Positions 9,830-18,632 of a stretch of 62,706 nt of DNA are shown piece after piece (position 1 is the stretch's first letter; each line of letters begins with the position of its first letter). The stretch is taken from contig CAXAUF010000011.1 of the NCBI GenBank assembly GCA_963972425.1, positions 1 to 62,706 on the forward strand, given 5' to 3'. The notes under the pieces are model-generated. The model searched no databases, had not been told where the DNA came from, and saw only the letters and a list, made by a program, of their open reading frames with translations. This stretch comes from Algorimicrobium sp002414705 (GTDB lineage: Bacteria > Bacteroidota > Bacteroidia > Flavobacteriales > Flavobacteriaceae). The position numbers were made by a program, and so were the translations under genes.

Positions 9830-9845
9830 GCTATCACTATTGTTT

Positions 9846-11087
9846 TTATCTAATTTTCAACGTTACAATTGTGAGAATCGCTAACAAAATTCCTACAATC
9901 CAGAATCTGGTAACTATTTTACTTTCGTGATATCCTGATTTTTGATAGTGATGATGTAAAGGCGACATTTTAAAAATTCGTCGACCTTCACCATATTTTT
10001 TTCTGGTGTATTTAAACCAACTAACCTGCATAACGACTGATAAATTTTCAGCAAGAAAAATTCCACATAACACAGGAATTAACCATTCTTTTCTAACTGC
10101 AATAGCTATTACTGCTATAATTCCACCTATAGTTAAACTCCCAGTGTCTCCCATAAAAACTTGAGCTGGATACGTATTGTACCAAAGAAATCCAATAAGT
10201 GCTCCTACAAACGCAGCAATGTAAATGGTAATTTCTTCAACACGCGGTATGTACATGATATTCAGGTAATCCGAAAAAACTATATTACCAGAAACCCAAG
10301 CAAAAATACCGAGCGTTAATACAATGATAGCAGAAGTTCCTGCCGCTAAACCATCTATTCCATCTGTGAGATTAGCACCATTGGAGACAGCGGTTATAAT
10401 AAAAATAGCAGCCAGAATAAAAATAATCCAGGCATATTTTGCTAGATCTGGACTTATCCATGTGATTAAATCTGCGTAGTCGAATTCATTTTCTTTTACA
10501 AACGGAATAGTTGTTTTAGTAGATTTCTCTTCCATTTGAAACAACTTTGACGATTCCACATTTGGATTTGCCGCCAATATTTCTTGTTGCTGCGCTTGAG
10601 GCAACTTTTCTTTTAAAGTTACATCTGGATGAAAATATAAAGTAGCACCTACAATAATTCCTAATCCAACTTGCCCAAGCACTTTGAAACGTCCTTTTAA
10701 ACCTTCTTTATCATTTTTAAATTTCTTAATATAATCATCAATAAACCCAATGGTTCCCATCCAAAGCGTTGTAACAATTAACAGAATGATGTAGATGTTT
10801 TCTAATTTCGCAAACAACAACACCGGAATTAATGTGGCTAGAATAATAATAATTCCACCCATGGTTGGCGTTCCAGCTTTTTCAACTTGGCCTTCTAAAC
10901 CTAAATCGCGAATAGTTTCCCCTACTTGTTGCTTTTGAAGGAAACGAATAATACGTTTGCCAAAAATTGTAGATATTAGCAGAGATAATATGATAGTCAC
11001 AGCAGCTCTAAAGGTTAGGAAACCGAATAAAGCAGATCCTGGAAAATCATAATATTTGTCTAAATATTCAAATAGGTAATACAGCAT
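9846..11087 (-). CDS. mraY: Phospho-N-acetylmuramoyl-pentapeptide transferase MraY
   Basis: Integral membrane enzyme that transfers phospho-MurNAc-pentapeptide to undecaprenyl phosphate, making lipid I. The aspartate pair of GFIDDYIKK (about residues 115-123), the TDGIDGLAAG motif near 242-251 and the cytoplasmic SPLHHHYQKSG motif near 377-387 are present. At 413 residues it is about 50 longer than E. coli MraY (360). The excess is a hydrophilic insertion at about residues 155-210, which I recall as usual in Bacteroidetes homologues. It lies 1 nt after murE. Confidence 0.97.
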   Translation of the reverse strand: MLYYLFEYLDKYYDFPGSALFGFLTFRAAVTIILSLLISTIFGKRIIRFLQKQQVGETIRDLGLEGQVEKAGTPTMGGIIIILATLIPVLLFAKLENIYIILLIVTTLWMGTIGFIDDYIKKFKNDKEGLKGRFKVLGQVGLGIIVGATLYFHPDVTLKEKLPQAQQQEILAANPNVESSKLFQMEEKSTKTTIPFVKENEFDYADLITWISPDLAKYAWIIFILAAIFIITAVSNGANLTDGIDGLAAGTSAIIVLTLGIFAWVSGNIVFSDYLNIMYIPRVEEITIYIAAFVGALIGFLWYNTYPAQVFMGDTGSLTIGGIIAVIAIAVRKEWLIPVLCGIFLAENLSVVMQVSWFKYTRKKYGEGRRIFKMSPLHHHYQKSGYHESKIVTRFWIVGILLAILTIVTLKIR

Positions 11088-11088
11088 A

Positions 11089-12552
11089 TTATTTTTCTAA
11101 TTGTTTTAATAATTCTTGAACAATTTTAAAATCATCGAAATCAAAACGTTCGCCATTTATCTCTTGGTAATTTTCATGGCCTTTCCCAGCTATTAAAATA
11201 ATATCATTGGGTTTTGCCATTTGACAAGCTGTTTTAATGGCTTGTTTTCTATTGGTAATTGAAACTGTTTTTTTGAAATTTTGAGGCTCTACACCTGCTT
11301 CTACTTCATTTAAAATCGTTTCTGGATTTTCGGTTCGCGGATTATCACTTGTAAAAACAACTTGCGTACTCAAAGCCGAAGCAATGTGTCCCATTTTTGG
11401 TCGCTTGGTTTTATCACGATCACCACCACAACCAACAACTGTTATAAGTTCTTCATTTTTTGTACGGATGCTATTAATAGTTTCCAATACATTTTTCAAA
11501 GCATCAGGCGTATGCGCATAATCTACAATAGCGGTTATTTTCGATTCGGAAATGAGATATTGAAAACGTCCTGATACACTTGTTAAATCGCTTACCAGAC
11601 GTAAAATTTCTACTTTTTCTAAACCTAGTAATTCGGCTGTAGCATAAATTGCTAACACGTTATAGGCGTTAAAACTACCAATTAATCGTGTCCAAACTTC
11701 GCTATCGTTAATTTTAAGAAGCAAGCCCGTAAACTGATTTTCTAAAATTTGCGCTTTATAATCAGCGTAACTTTTTAAGGCGTAGGTGTATTTTTTTGCT
11801 GCTGAATTCTGCAACATCACCAAACCATTTTTATCATCCACATTTACTAATGCGAAGGCATCTTTGGATAACCCATCAAAGAACGCTTTCTTCACATCGC
11901 GATACTCTGCAAAACTGTTGTGATAATCTAAATGATCATGTGTTAAATTGGTGAAAATGCCACCTTTAAACTGTAAACCTTCAGTCCGTTTTTGATGAAT
12001 TCCGTGAGAGCTGACTTCCATAAAGCAAAACTCGACTCCAGCATCATTCATCTGCTTTAAATAACTATTTATGGTTATAGAGTCTGGTGTTGTATGGGTT
12101 GCTTTAAACTCTGTATCATCCACCATAATTTTCACAGTAGATAATAAACCAACTTTATAACCTGCATTTTTAAATAGTTGATATAATAAGGTTGCAATGG
12201 TTGTTTTCCCGTTGGTCCCAGTAACGCCAACTAATTTTAAGTTAGCCGAAGGCACACCATAAAAATTAGAAGCCATTATTGCCAAAGCACAGGAAGCGTT
12301 GCTTACCTCAACATAGACAACGGCATCCACCAATGAATCTGGCATTTGCTCACAAATTACCGCAACACACCCTTGATTTATTGCTGTTTGAATATAGTCG
12401 TGACCATCAGAAACAGTTCCTTTTATAGCAATAAACACATCGTTATTAGTCACCTTTCTAGAATCGAAAACTAGATTATTTATAGACACATTGGTACTTC
12501 CTGCAACAGCAAGTAAAGGTACTTTATAGAGTATGTCTTTTAAAATCATCAT
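11089..12552 (-). CDS. murE: UDP-MurNAc-L-Ala-D-Glu--2,6-diaminopimelate ligase MurE
   Basis: Cytoplasmic ligase that adds the third amino acid of the stem peptide. P-loop VTGTNGKTTIATL is at about residues 109-121, and the Mur-ligase DHLDYH segment near 205. The amino-acid selectivity motif reads TSDNPRTENP (about 400-409); DNPR is the signature of meso-diaminopimelate enzymes, so the organism should have DAP-type peptidoglycan. Length 487. It overlaps the ftsI end by 4 nt (ATGA type), indicating translational coupling. Confidence 0.97.
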   Translation of the reverse strand: MMILKDILYKVPLLAVAGSTNVSINNLVFDSRKVTNNDVFIAIKGTVSDGHDYIQTAINQGCVAVICEQMPDSLVDAVVYVEVSNASCALAIMASNFYGVPSANLKLVGVTGTNGKTTIATLLYQLFKNAGYKVGLLSTVKIMVDDTEFKATHTTPDSITINSYLKQMNDAGVEFCFMEVSSHGIHQKRTEGLQFKGGIFTNLTHDHLDYHNSFAEYRDVKKAFFDGLSKDAFALVNVDDKNGLVMLQNSAAKKYTYALKSYADYKAQILENQFTGLLLKINDSEVWTRLIGSFNAYNVLAIYATAELLGLEKVEILRLVSDLTSVSGRFQYLISESKITAIVDYAHTPDALKNVLETINSIRTKNEELITVVGCGGDRDKTKRPKMGHIASALSTQVVFTSDNPRTENPETILNEVEAGVEPQNFKKTVSITNRKQAIKTACQMAKPNDIILIAGKGHENYQEINGERFDFDDFKIVQELLKQLEK

Positions 12553-14555
12553 GATGCTTGAATAGTTACTACTTGATTTTTCTTAATTTTTTCTCCTTTA
12601 GAAATTGACTGAACTTTTACCTGACCAACACCTTCAGCTTTTACGTTTAAACCCATATTTTCCAACAGAGCAATGGCATCCATTGCTGGCAACCCAACCA
12701 CATTTGGCATAATAGTTTTATAGGTTTGTGCTGTTTCAAAATAGGCGTCATATTCCGCATTTACTGCTACATCATTAACTTCCAAAGTCTCAACAGAATC
12801 AATAATAGGTGTATCTGTAAATATTTTTTGAGCAATGCGTTTAAATACAGGACCAGAAACATCAGCACCATAAAATCCTTTTTGCACGCTTGGTTTATGA
12901 ATAACAACTATGCAGGAATATTTAGGGTTTTCAGCTGGAAAATAACCAGCAAATGAAGACACATAGCGTTTGTTTTCATTCCAGTCTTTTTTCCAATATT
13001 CGGTTTTAGCTGTTCCTGTTTTACCTGCCATGGAGAAATAAGGTGAATACAACGAACTCCCTGTTCCACGAACCACCACATTTTTCAAAATTTCTTGCAT
13101 TTCTTTAATGGTTTTATCGGACGCTATTTTATTGTTTATAACATACTTATCAAACGTTTCTATATGTCTATCTAGTTCTTTCACCGATTTAATAAAACGC
13201 GGTTTCACCATAACACCATTATTGGCAATAGCGTTATAAAACGTTAGTGTTTGCAAAGGTGTTAACTCCATATTATAACCGTAAGCAATGGATGGCAAAG
13301 CATTTTTACTCCAAATGTCATCACCTGGACTTGGGATAACAGGTTTGCCTTCTCCTAAAATTGGTAATCCTAAAGGCTCGTGTAAAGACCAACTTTTAAT
13401 GCGGTTAATAAATTTTTCTGGGTTTTTAGAATAGTGCTCATCGATTATCGTGGCTAGCCCTATATTGGAGGAGACTTCCAAAGCACGTGCAGCGGAAATT
13501 TTTCCATAACCACCATGTTTAGAATCTGTAATAGCACGACCATAAAATATTTTACGCCCTTTTTTGGTGTCCACTATTGTTGATGTATCTATAACCTTAT
13601 CCTCCAAAGCAGCCATTAAAGCCATGACTTTGAATGTAGAACCAGGCTCATGAGATTCGCCAACAGCATAATTCAGTTTTTCATAATAACCACCATTTGC
13701 CGTTTTTCCTAAATTTGAAATGGCACGAATTTCACCAGTAGCCACTTCCATAACCACGACACAACCATGCTCTGCTTGATAAAATTCCAACTGTTGCAAT
13801 AAGGCATGATGCGCTATATCTTGAATATTAACACTTAATGTGGTATACACATCATAACCATCTTGAGGCTCAATTTGGTTATAATCTGCAATGGGTTTCC
13901 ATTGGCCTTTTCCTATTTTTTGCTTTAAACGTCTTCCATCTGTACCACGTAGATATTTAACTCCAAAAGCACCATCAATACCTGCTCGTGTTGCGTTTCC
14001 TTTTTCATCAACACGCTCATAACCAATAGAACGTTGTGCAATTCCGCCCAGCGGATGTTCACGTTTAGTGGTTTGCTCCACAATTAAACCACCTTTAAAA
14101 GCACCTAAACTTAACAATGGAAAATTGCGAATCCGCACATAGTCGGAATAACCAATATCGCGCGCTAACAAATAATATCTGTTTTTATTGGCTCGTGCTT
14201 TTCTAATATCTTTTTGAAAATAAGCAGAAGGTTTTCCAGAGTATTTTGATAACGAATCGCATAGCGGCTTTAATAAAGACTCAAATCTTGCCGAAGAAGG
14301 CGTCATAGCATCTAACCTAATATCGTATTTTGGAACGGAAGTCGCTAATAAATTCCCATTAGCCGAATACACATTACCACGATTAGCAGGAATTACGACA
14401 TCTTTAATAGTGAGTTCTTCAGCCATGCTTCGATATTTTTCACCATAAAGCATTTGGATACTTAAAAGTTTAAACACGACTGCCAGAGCGAAGATGAACA
14501 TACATCCTGCTACAAAATATAATCGGTTTGATATGTTCTTCTCGTTTGTTGCCAA
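12549..14555 (-). CDS. ftsI: Septal transpeptidase FtsI / PBP3 with PASTA domain
   Basis: Class B penicillin-binding protein that cross-links septal peptidoglycan. It has an N-terminal cytoplasmic stub and one transmembrane segment (about residues 12-30), the dimerisation domain, then the transpeptidase domain with SxxK (STFK, about residue 305), SxN (SSN, about 360) and KTG (GKTGTAK, about 510). A single PASTA domain closes the protein (PNVVGLPAMDAIALLENMG, about 613 onward), a feature of SpoVD-like and Bacteroidetes FtsI and absent from E. coli FtsI. Length 668. It follows the FtsL-like gene by 6 nt. Confidence 0.96.
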   Translation of the reverse strand: MATNEKNISNRLYFVAGCMFIFALAVVFKLLSIQMLYGEKYRSMAEELTIKDVVIPANRGNVYSANGNLLATSVPKYDIRLDAMTPSSARFESLLKPLCDSLSKYSGKPSAYFQKDIRKARANKNRYYLLARDIGYSDYVRIRNFPLLSLGAFKGGLIVEQTTKREHPLGGIAQRSIGYERVDEKGNATRAGIDGAFGVKYLRGTDGRRLKQKIGKGQWKPIADYNQIEPQDGYDVYTTLSVNIQDIAHHALLQQLEFYQAEHGCVVVMEVATGEIRAISNLGKTANGGYYEKLNYAVGESHEPGSTFKVMALMAALEDKVIDTSTIVDTKKGRKIFYGRAITDSKHGGYGKISAARALEVSSNIGLATIIDEHYSKNPEKFINRIKSWSLHEPLGLPILGEGKPVIPSPGDDIWSKNALPSIAYGYNMELTPLQTLTFYNAIANNGVMVKPRFIKSVKELDRHIETFDKYVINNKIASDKTIKEMQEILKNVVVRGTGSSLYSPYFSMAGKTGTAKTEYWKKDWNENKRYVSSFAGYFPAENPKYSCIVVIHKPSVQKGFYGADVSGPVFKRIAQKIFTDTPIIDSVETLEVNDVAVNAEYDAYFETAQTYKTIMPNVVGLPAMDAIALLENMGLNVKAEGVGQVKVQSISKGEKIKKNQVVTIQAS

Positions 14556-14561
14556 GCTGAA

Positions 14562-14879
14562 CTACTTTTGAGATTTAACTTTAATTTTCGTTGGTGGAAT
14601 TTCAGAAATTGCTAATCCTTTTATTTCCATTTTCAATTCTACAACGGTTTCTTTTTTTAATTCCATGAGGCGTGTTCTGCCATCCACAAAAGCCGACCGC
14701 AATTCTTTTGCCTCATTGTTTAGTCTTGCAATTTGGTGCACTTTTTTGTCTGCACTGTGCGAACTAGCTATCATTACAATAGCTAAAACGGAAACAAACA
14801 AAATCATCCGCCAGCTTTTTGGCGCATCCTCGTTTATTAAAAACGTTCCTTTTAGTATATTGTAGAATCCTTTTTTCAC
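14562..14879 (-). CDS. ftsL: FtsL-like small divisome protein
   Basis: A 105-residue bitopic protein with one transmembrane segment (about residues 25-40, ILFVSVLAIVMIASS) followed by a heptad-like region rich in Leu, Glu and Lys (about 45-90) that could form a coiled coil with FtsB/DivIC-type partners. The sequence is too divergent for a motif-based call. Size, topology and position between rsmH and ftsI match FtsL of other dcw clusters. Confidence 0.82.
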   Translation of the reverse strand: MKKGFYNILKGTFLINEDAPKSWRMILFVSVLAIVMIASSHSADKKVHQIARLNNEAKELRSAFVDGRTRLMELKKETVVELKMEIKGLAISEIPPTKIKVKSQK

Positions 14880-14902
14880 CTAGTTCATTTTTCCGTTAGG
14901 AA

Positions 14903-15808
14903 TTACACTTTTTCAGCAATGCGAAGTTTAGCACTTCTTGCTCTATTATTTACCTTAATTTCTTCTCGCGATGGGACAATTAAACCACCTACTTTTTTCA
15001 ATGGCACTTCAAAATTACCATACATATCGCGTTCTGGTTCGCCTTCAAAAAGACCATTACGTATGAAACGCTTAACCAATCTGTCTTCTAATGAGTGATA
15101 GGAAATAACACTCAATCTACCACCTTCAACCAAAATTTCTGGGGCTTGTAACAAAAACGATTTTAATACTTCAATCTCCTGATTCACTTCAATACGAATG
15201 GCTTGATATATTTGAGCCAGAACTTTATTTTCTTTTTTATGTTGCAAAAATGACTTTAATGCTAATTTTAGCTGGTCACTGGTTTTTATAGGTGCTTCTT
15301 TTCGCTGCTCCACAATAGCACGTGCCATAGCATTTGCTTGTCTTAATTCACCATATTGCCAAAGTACTGCGCTTATCTGTTCTTCATCATAATCATTCAC
15401 CACATTGTATGCAGATAGCTCACTTTTTTGATTCATTCGCATATCTAAATCAGCTTCAAAACGCGTAGAGAAACCACGTTCCGCTACATCAAATTGATGT
15501 GATGACACACCAAAATCTGCCAAAATCCCATCCACTTCCTTAACTCCGTAGAATCTTAAAAAACGCTTCATAAACTGAAAATTCTCGTGAATAAGCGTAA
15601 AACGTTCGTCATCAATCGCGTTTTCAAGCGCATCTGGATCTTGATCAAAAGCAAAAAGCTTCCCATCTTTACCAAGTCTTTTTAGAATTTCCTTACTATG
15701 TCCACCACCTCCAAAGGTGACATCTACATAGACACCATCTTCTTTTATATTCAAACCGTCAACGGTTTCTTTCAGTAAAACTGGGTTATGATATTCCATA
15801 GTCGTCAT
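14903..15808 (-). CDS. rsmH: 16S rRNA m4C1402 methyltransferase RsmH
   Basis: SAM-dependent enzyme that N4-methylates C1402 of 16S rRNA. The family start YHNPVLLKETVDGL is at about residues 5-18 and the SAM loop DVTFGGGGHSKEIL at about 29-42. The ILADFGVSSHQFD motif near 93-105 and the C-terminal SYHSLEDRLVKRF motif (about 236-248) are diagnostic. Length 301. Its start overlaps the mraZ end by 23 nt, the usual mraZ-rsmH coupling. Confidence 0.97.
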   Translation of the reverse strand: MTTMEYHNPVLLKETVDGLNIKEDGVYVDVTFGGGGHSKEILKRLGKDGKLFAFDQDPDALENAIDDERFTLIHENFQFMKRFLRFYGVKEVDGILADFGVSSHQFDVAERGFSTRFEADLDMRMNQKSELSAYNVVNDYDEEQISAVLWQYGELRQANAMARAIVEQRKEAPIKTSDQLKLALKSFLQHKKENKVLAQIYQAIRIEVNQEIEVLKSFLLQAPEILVEGGRLSVISYHSLEDRLVKRFIRNGLFEGEPERDMYGNFEVPLKKVGGLIVPSREEIKVNNRARSAKLRIAEKV

Positions 15809-16256
15809 CGTCTTGTCCCATTACTTCTTCAGCTAAATCTGCAAAATCTCCTGTAGCATCATCAATAGCTTGTTCGTATTTGTCTTTATCCCAAATTTCA
15901 ACAATATTAATAGCGCTAGACATAACAATTTCTTTTGAAATATCTGCAAATGCGACTAAATCTTTAGGAATAAGTAAACGACCTGTAGCATCTACCTCAA
16001 TAATTTTAACACCAGCTGTAAAGCGACGGATAAAGTCATTGTTTTTTTTCTTAAACCGATTCAACTTGTTTACTTTTTGCATTAACGCTTCCCATTCCGC
16101 CATTGGATACAATTCTAAACAGGGTTGAAAAACTGCGCGCTTTAAAACAAAACCATTCTGAAGAGCAGGCGCCAACTGTTTTTTCAATGCAGCAGGTAAC
16201 ATCAGTCGTCCTTTTGCATCTACTTTACATTCGTATGTTCCTATTAATGAGCTCAA
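15786..16256 (-). CDS. mraZ: Transcriptional regulator MraZ
   Basis: DNA-binding repressor (activator in some mycoplasmas) of the dcw operon, made of two SpoVT/AbrB-like half domains. They are visible as GTYECKVDAKGRLMLPAALK (about residues 6-25) and EVDATGRLLIPKDL (about 89-102). The 156-residue length is near normal. It is first in the dcw cluster, immediately downstream of an array of three MraZ-type boxes, which points to autoregulation of the whole cluster. Confidence 0.96.
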   Translation of the reverse strand: MSSLIGTYECKVDAKGRLMLPAALKKQLAPALQNGFVLKRAVFQPCLELYPMAEWEALMQKVNKLNRFKKKNNDFIRRFTAGVKIIEVDATGRLLIPKDLVAFADISKEIVMSSAINIVEIWDKDKYEQAIDDATGDFADLAEEVMGQDDDDYGIS

Positions 16257-16288
16257 AGCGGTTTAAATCGATTTTCGAGTTTAAGATT

Positions 16289-16296
16289 CAAATATA
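16289..16296 (-). promoter_or_regulatory. -7 promoter element for mraZ/dcw
   Basis: On the minus strand TATATTTG matches the Bacteroidetes -7 consensus TAnnTTTG exactly, 32 nt before the mraZ ATG. No TTTG -33 element is seen at the expected distance; that position is occupied by the MraZ box array. Confidence 0.65.
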
Positions 16297-16305
16297 TTGA
16301 AAATT

Positions 16306-16335
16306 TTACCACCTTTTACCACTTTCTACCACTTT
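16306..16335 (-). promoter_or_regulatory. MraZ box array (three 10-bp direct repeats)
   Basis: Read on the minus strand: AAAGTGGTAG, AAAGTGGTAA, AAGGTGGTAA, three head-to-tail 10-bp units with no spacing, 50-79 nt upstream of the mraZ start. Direct repeats with one-helical-turn period are how MraZ binds (TGGGN boxes in E. coli; an AAAGTG-K-N3 pattern has been described in mycoplasmas, and these units fit that pattern closely). The array covers the -33 region of the promoter. Confidence 0.75.
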
Positions 16336-16504
16336 GTTAATAATTTTTCGATTATTAACTACTAGACAACTCTTAAACAACTCAAAAACCACCCTTAATA
16401 GCTACCTATCAGCAAATTATGATAGTTGAAATTTTAACATAACACCATTGTTAATATCTTGAATAGAAGTAAGCCTTGGAGGATTATATAAATATGGATA
16501 TATT

Positions 16505-17317
16505 ATGAATGATTTACCTATATTTGTTTTCAAAGAAAAGACTAACCAATTAATGGCGCACAGATTAAAACAAGAAAAAAGCTATAGCTACATTGAAGTA
16601 GGTGAAGGCAGACCCATAATTGTTTTACACGGTTTAATGGGAGGATTAAGCAATTTTGATTCTGTTACTACCTATTTTAGCCAGAAAGGGTATCGTGTAA
16701 TTATTCCGGAATTACCCATTTACTCCATGTCCCTTTTAAAAACCAATGTAAAAAGTTTCGCAAAATATCTACACGACTTTATTGAGTTTAAAGAACTGGA
16801 TGATGTTATCTTATTGGGAAATTCTTTAGGTGGCCATATTGGCTTGTATCACACTAAATTATACCCTAAAAAAGTTACCGCTTTAATTATTACGGGAAGT
16901 TCGGGTCTTTATGAAAGCGCCATGGGAGGAAGTTACCCAAAACGAAGTGATTATGAAGTCATTAAAAAGAAAGCACAAGATGTTTTTTATGACCCAGAAG
17001 TAGCCACTAAAGAAATTGTAGACGAAGTTTACGAAACTGTAAACGACAGACATAAACTTATTAAAACATTGGCAATTGCTAAAAGCGCAATTCGTCATAA
17101 TATGGCTAAAGATTTACCAAAAATGACGACTCCAACTTGTATTATTTGGGGAAAAAACGATACCGTTACGCCTCCAGAAGTGGCTGTAGAATTTGATGAA
17201 TTATTACCAGATTCTGAATTATACTGGATTGACAAATGCGGCCATGCTGCCATGATGGAACATCCTGATGAATTTAACACCATACTCGATGGCTGGTTAA
17301 CGAAACGCGGATTATAA
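16505..17317 (+). CDS. Alpha/beta-hydrolase fold protein
   Basis: A 270-residue cytoplasmic alpha/beta hydrolase. The oxyanion segment VLHGLMGGLSNF is at about residues 40-51, the nucleophile elbow GNSLGG at about 103-108, the acid in IWGKNDTVTP near 215 and the catalytic histidine in DKCGHAAMMEHP near 244. The substrate is not evident; it could be an esterase or a C-C hydrolase. It is divergent from mraZ and 39 nt before engB, so it may be co-transcribed with engB. Confidence 0.88.
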   Translation: MNDLPIFVFKEKTNQLMAHRLKQEKSYSYIEVGEGRPIIVLHGLMGGLSNFDSVTTYFSQKGYRVIIPELPIYSMSLLKTNVKSFAKYLHDFIEFKELDDVILLGNSLGGHIGLYHTKLYPKKVTALIITGSSGLYESAMGGSYPKRSDYEVIKKKAQDVFYDPEVATKEIVDEVYETVNDRHKLIKTLAIAKSAIRHNMAKDLPKMTTPTCIIWGKNDTVTPPEVAVEFDELLPDSELYWIDKCGHAAMMEHPDEFNTILDGWLTKRGL

Positions 17318-17356
17318 ATAGTAACTCTTAAATACCCAAAATTCTGGGAAAAAGCT

Positions 17357-17959
17357 ATGGAAATTAAATCGGCAGAATTTGTAATGAGCAATTCTGATGT
17401 TGCAAAATGTCCCAAAAACTTGGTTCCTGAATATGCCTTTATTGGACGAAGTAATGTTGGAAAATCATCGCTAATCAACATGCTAACTAGCAGAAAAAGT
17501 TTAGCCAAAACTTCAGGAAGACCAGGAAAAACGCAACTAATCAATCATTTTTTAATTAATAAGAATTGGTATTTAGTAGATTTGCCAGGCTATGGTTATG
17601 CGCGTGTTTCTAAAAGTTCTAAAAAAACCTTTCAAAAATTTATTACGGATTATTTCACGCAACGCGAGCAATTGGTTTCGGCTTTCGTTTTGGTAGATAT
17701 TAGACATAAACCACAGCCAATAGATTTGGAATTCATGGCTTGGATGGGAGAAAATGGCATTCCTTTTTCCATAATATTCACCAAAGCTGACAAACTAAAA
17801 CCGCAAGCTATTCTAAATCACGTAGCCGATTATAGCGCTATTATGTTAGAAACTTGGGAGCAAATGCCAAATTATTTTATCACCTCTTCATCAAAAGATA
17901 TTGGTAAAGATGATGTTTTAAATTACATTCATGAGGTGAATGAAAACATGGAGAAATGA
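17357..17959 (+). CDS. engB: Ribosome-biogenesis GTP-binding protein EngB/YsxC
   Basis: TrmE-Era-EngA-EngB family GTPase needed for 50S subunit assembly. G1 GRSNVGKSSLIN (about residues 30-41), G3 DLPGYGYA (about 75-82) and G4 TKADK (about 142-146) are intact, and the GRPGKTQLINHF switch I segment is present. Length 200 residues. Its last codon overlaps the start of the next small secreted protein by 4 nt. Confidence 0.97.
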   Translation: MEIKSAEFVMSNSDVAKCPKNLVPEYAFIGRSNVGKSSLINMLTSRKSLAKTSGRPGKTQLINHFLINKNWYLVDLPGYGYARVSKSSKKTFQKFITDYFTQREQLVSAFVLVDIRHKPQPIDLEFMAWMGENGIPFSIIFTKADKLKPQAILNHVADYSAIMLETWEQMPNYFITSSSKDIGKDDVLNYIHEVNENMEK

Positions 17960-18627
17960 AAACATGTTTCAGTTTCATATTAATTTTACTTTTTGTCCAT
18001 ACTTCAATTGCCCAAGAAGATATTTATATAGATGAACATGGAGAAAAAATAAAACTCAGAGAATATTACGCTAAATGGCGCAACAAAGATTTATCATATA
18101 GTACGTGGCTGCATGTTAATGAAAAAGGCATCACGCATCACACCTTAAAGCAAGATCTATTTCTAAAGGGAGTTTTTAAATATGAGGAGATAAAAACACA
18201 AATGGAAACTTTATTAAATAGGAAGATTCCAGACAGCAACACCATTCTTATTGAATACAGATATAAAGATGATTTATGTACGTCACGTTGGGATAATACG
18301 TGGACACAAGTCGAAATAATAGACCGTAAAAATTTTTTAGATCCTTTACGCAGAGATATAGAACGGGAAAATATAACCTATATCGTTCTATTTGAAGCTG
18401 GCATGACCTTAAAAAATAATCCGCGTAAAAAAAATGAATATTTTTTTATAGACAACGAAAACTACTTTCGAAATAAACTTTTTAAATCACCAACCTTATG
18501 TGGATCGTTTGCTCTAATAAAGTCTAATGGTCAAGTTGTTATTAGAAATGGAGAACATCGTGCTGATATGATGGCTAAACTCTTGAATAATGAAATCTGG
18601 GCGCAATTTTTTAATGTAGACCATTAG
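17956..18627 (+). CDS. Hypothetical secreted protein
   Basis: A 223-residue protein with a clean signal peptide (MKTCFSFILILLFVHTSIAQ, cleavage expected after the Ala-Gln near residue 20). The mature part is charged and mixed, with no motif I recognise. It overlaps the engB stop by 4 nt (ATGA), so it is probably translated from the engB message. It is convergent with the ABC permease gene, only 5 nt away. Function unknown; exported location is inferred from the signal peptide. Confidence 0.75.
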   Translation: MKTCFSFILILLFVHTSIAQEDIYIDEHGEKIKLREYYAKWRNKDLSYSTWLHVNEKGITHHTLKQDLFLKGVFKYEEIKTQMETLLNRKIPDSNTILIEYRYKDDLCTSRWDNTWTQVEIIDRKNFLDPLRRDIERENITYIVLFEAGMTLKNNPRKKNEYFFIDNENYFRNKLFKSPTLCGSFALIKSNGQVVIRNGEHRADMMAKLLNNEIWAQFFNVDH

Positions 18628-18632
18628 TTTAC

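Noticed and set aside
16296..16305. Possible fourth MraZ box
   Set aside because: The bases on both sides of the 16306-16335 array do not keep the GTGGTA core.
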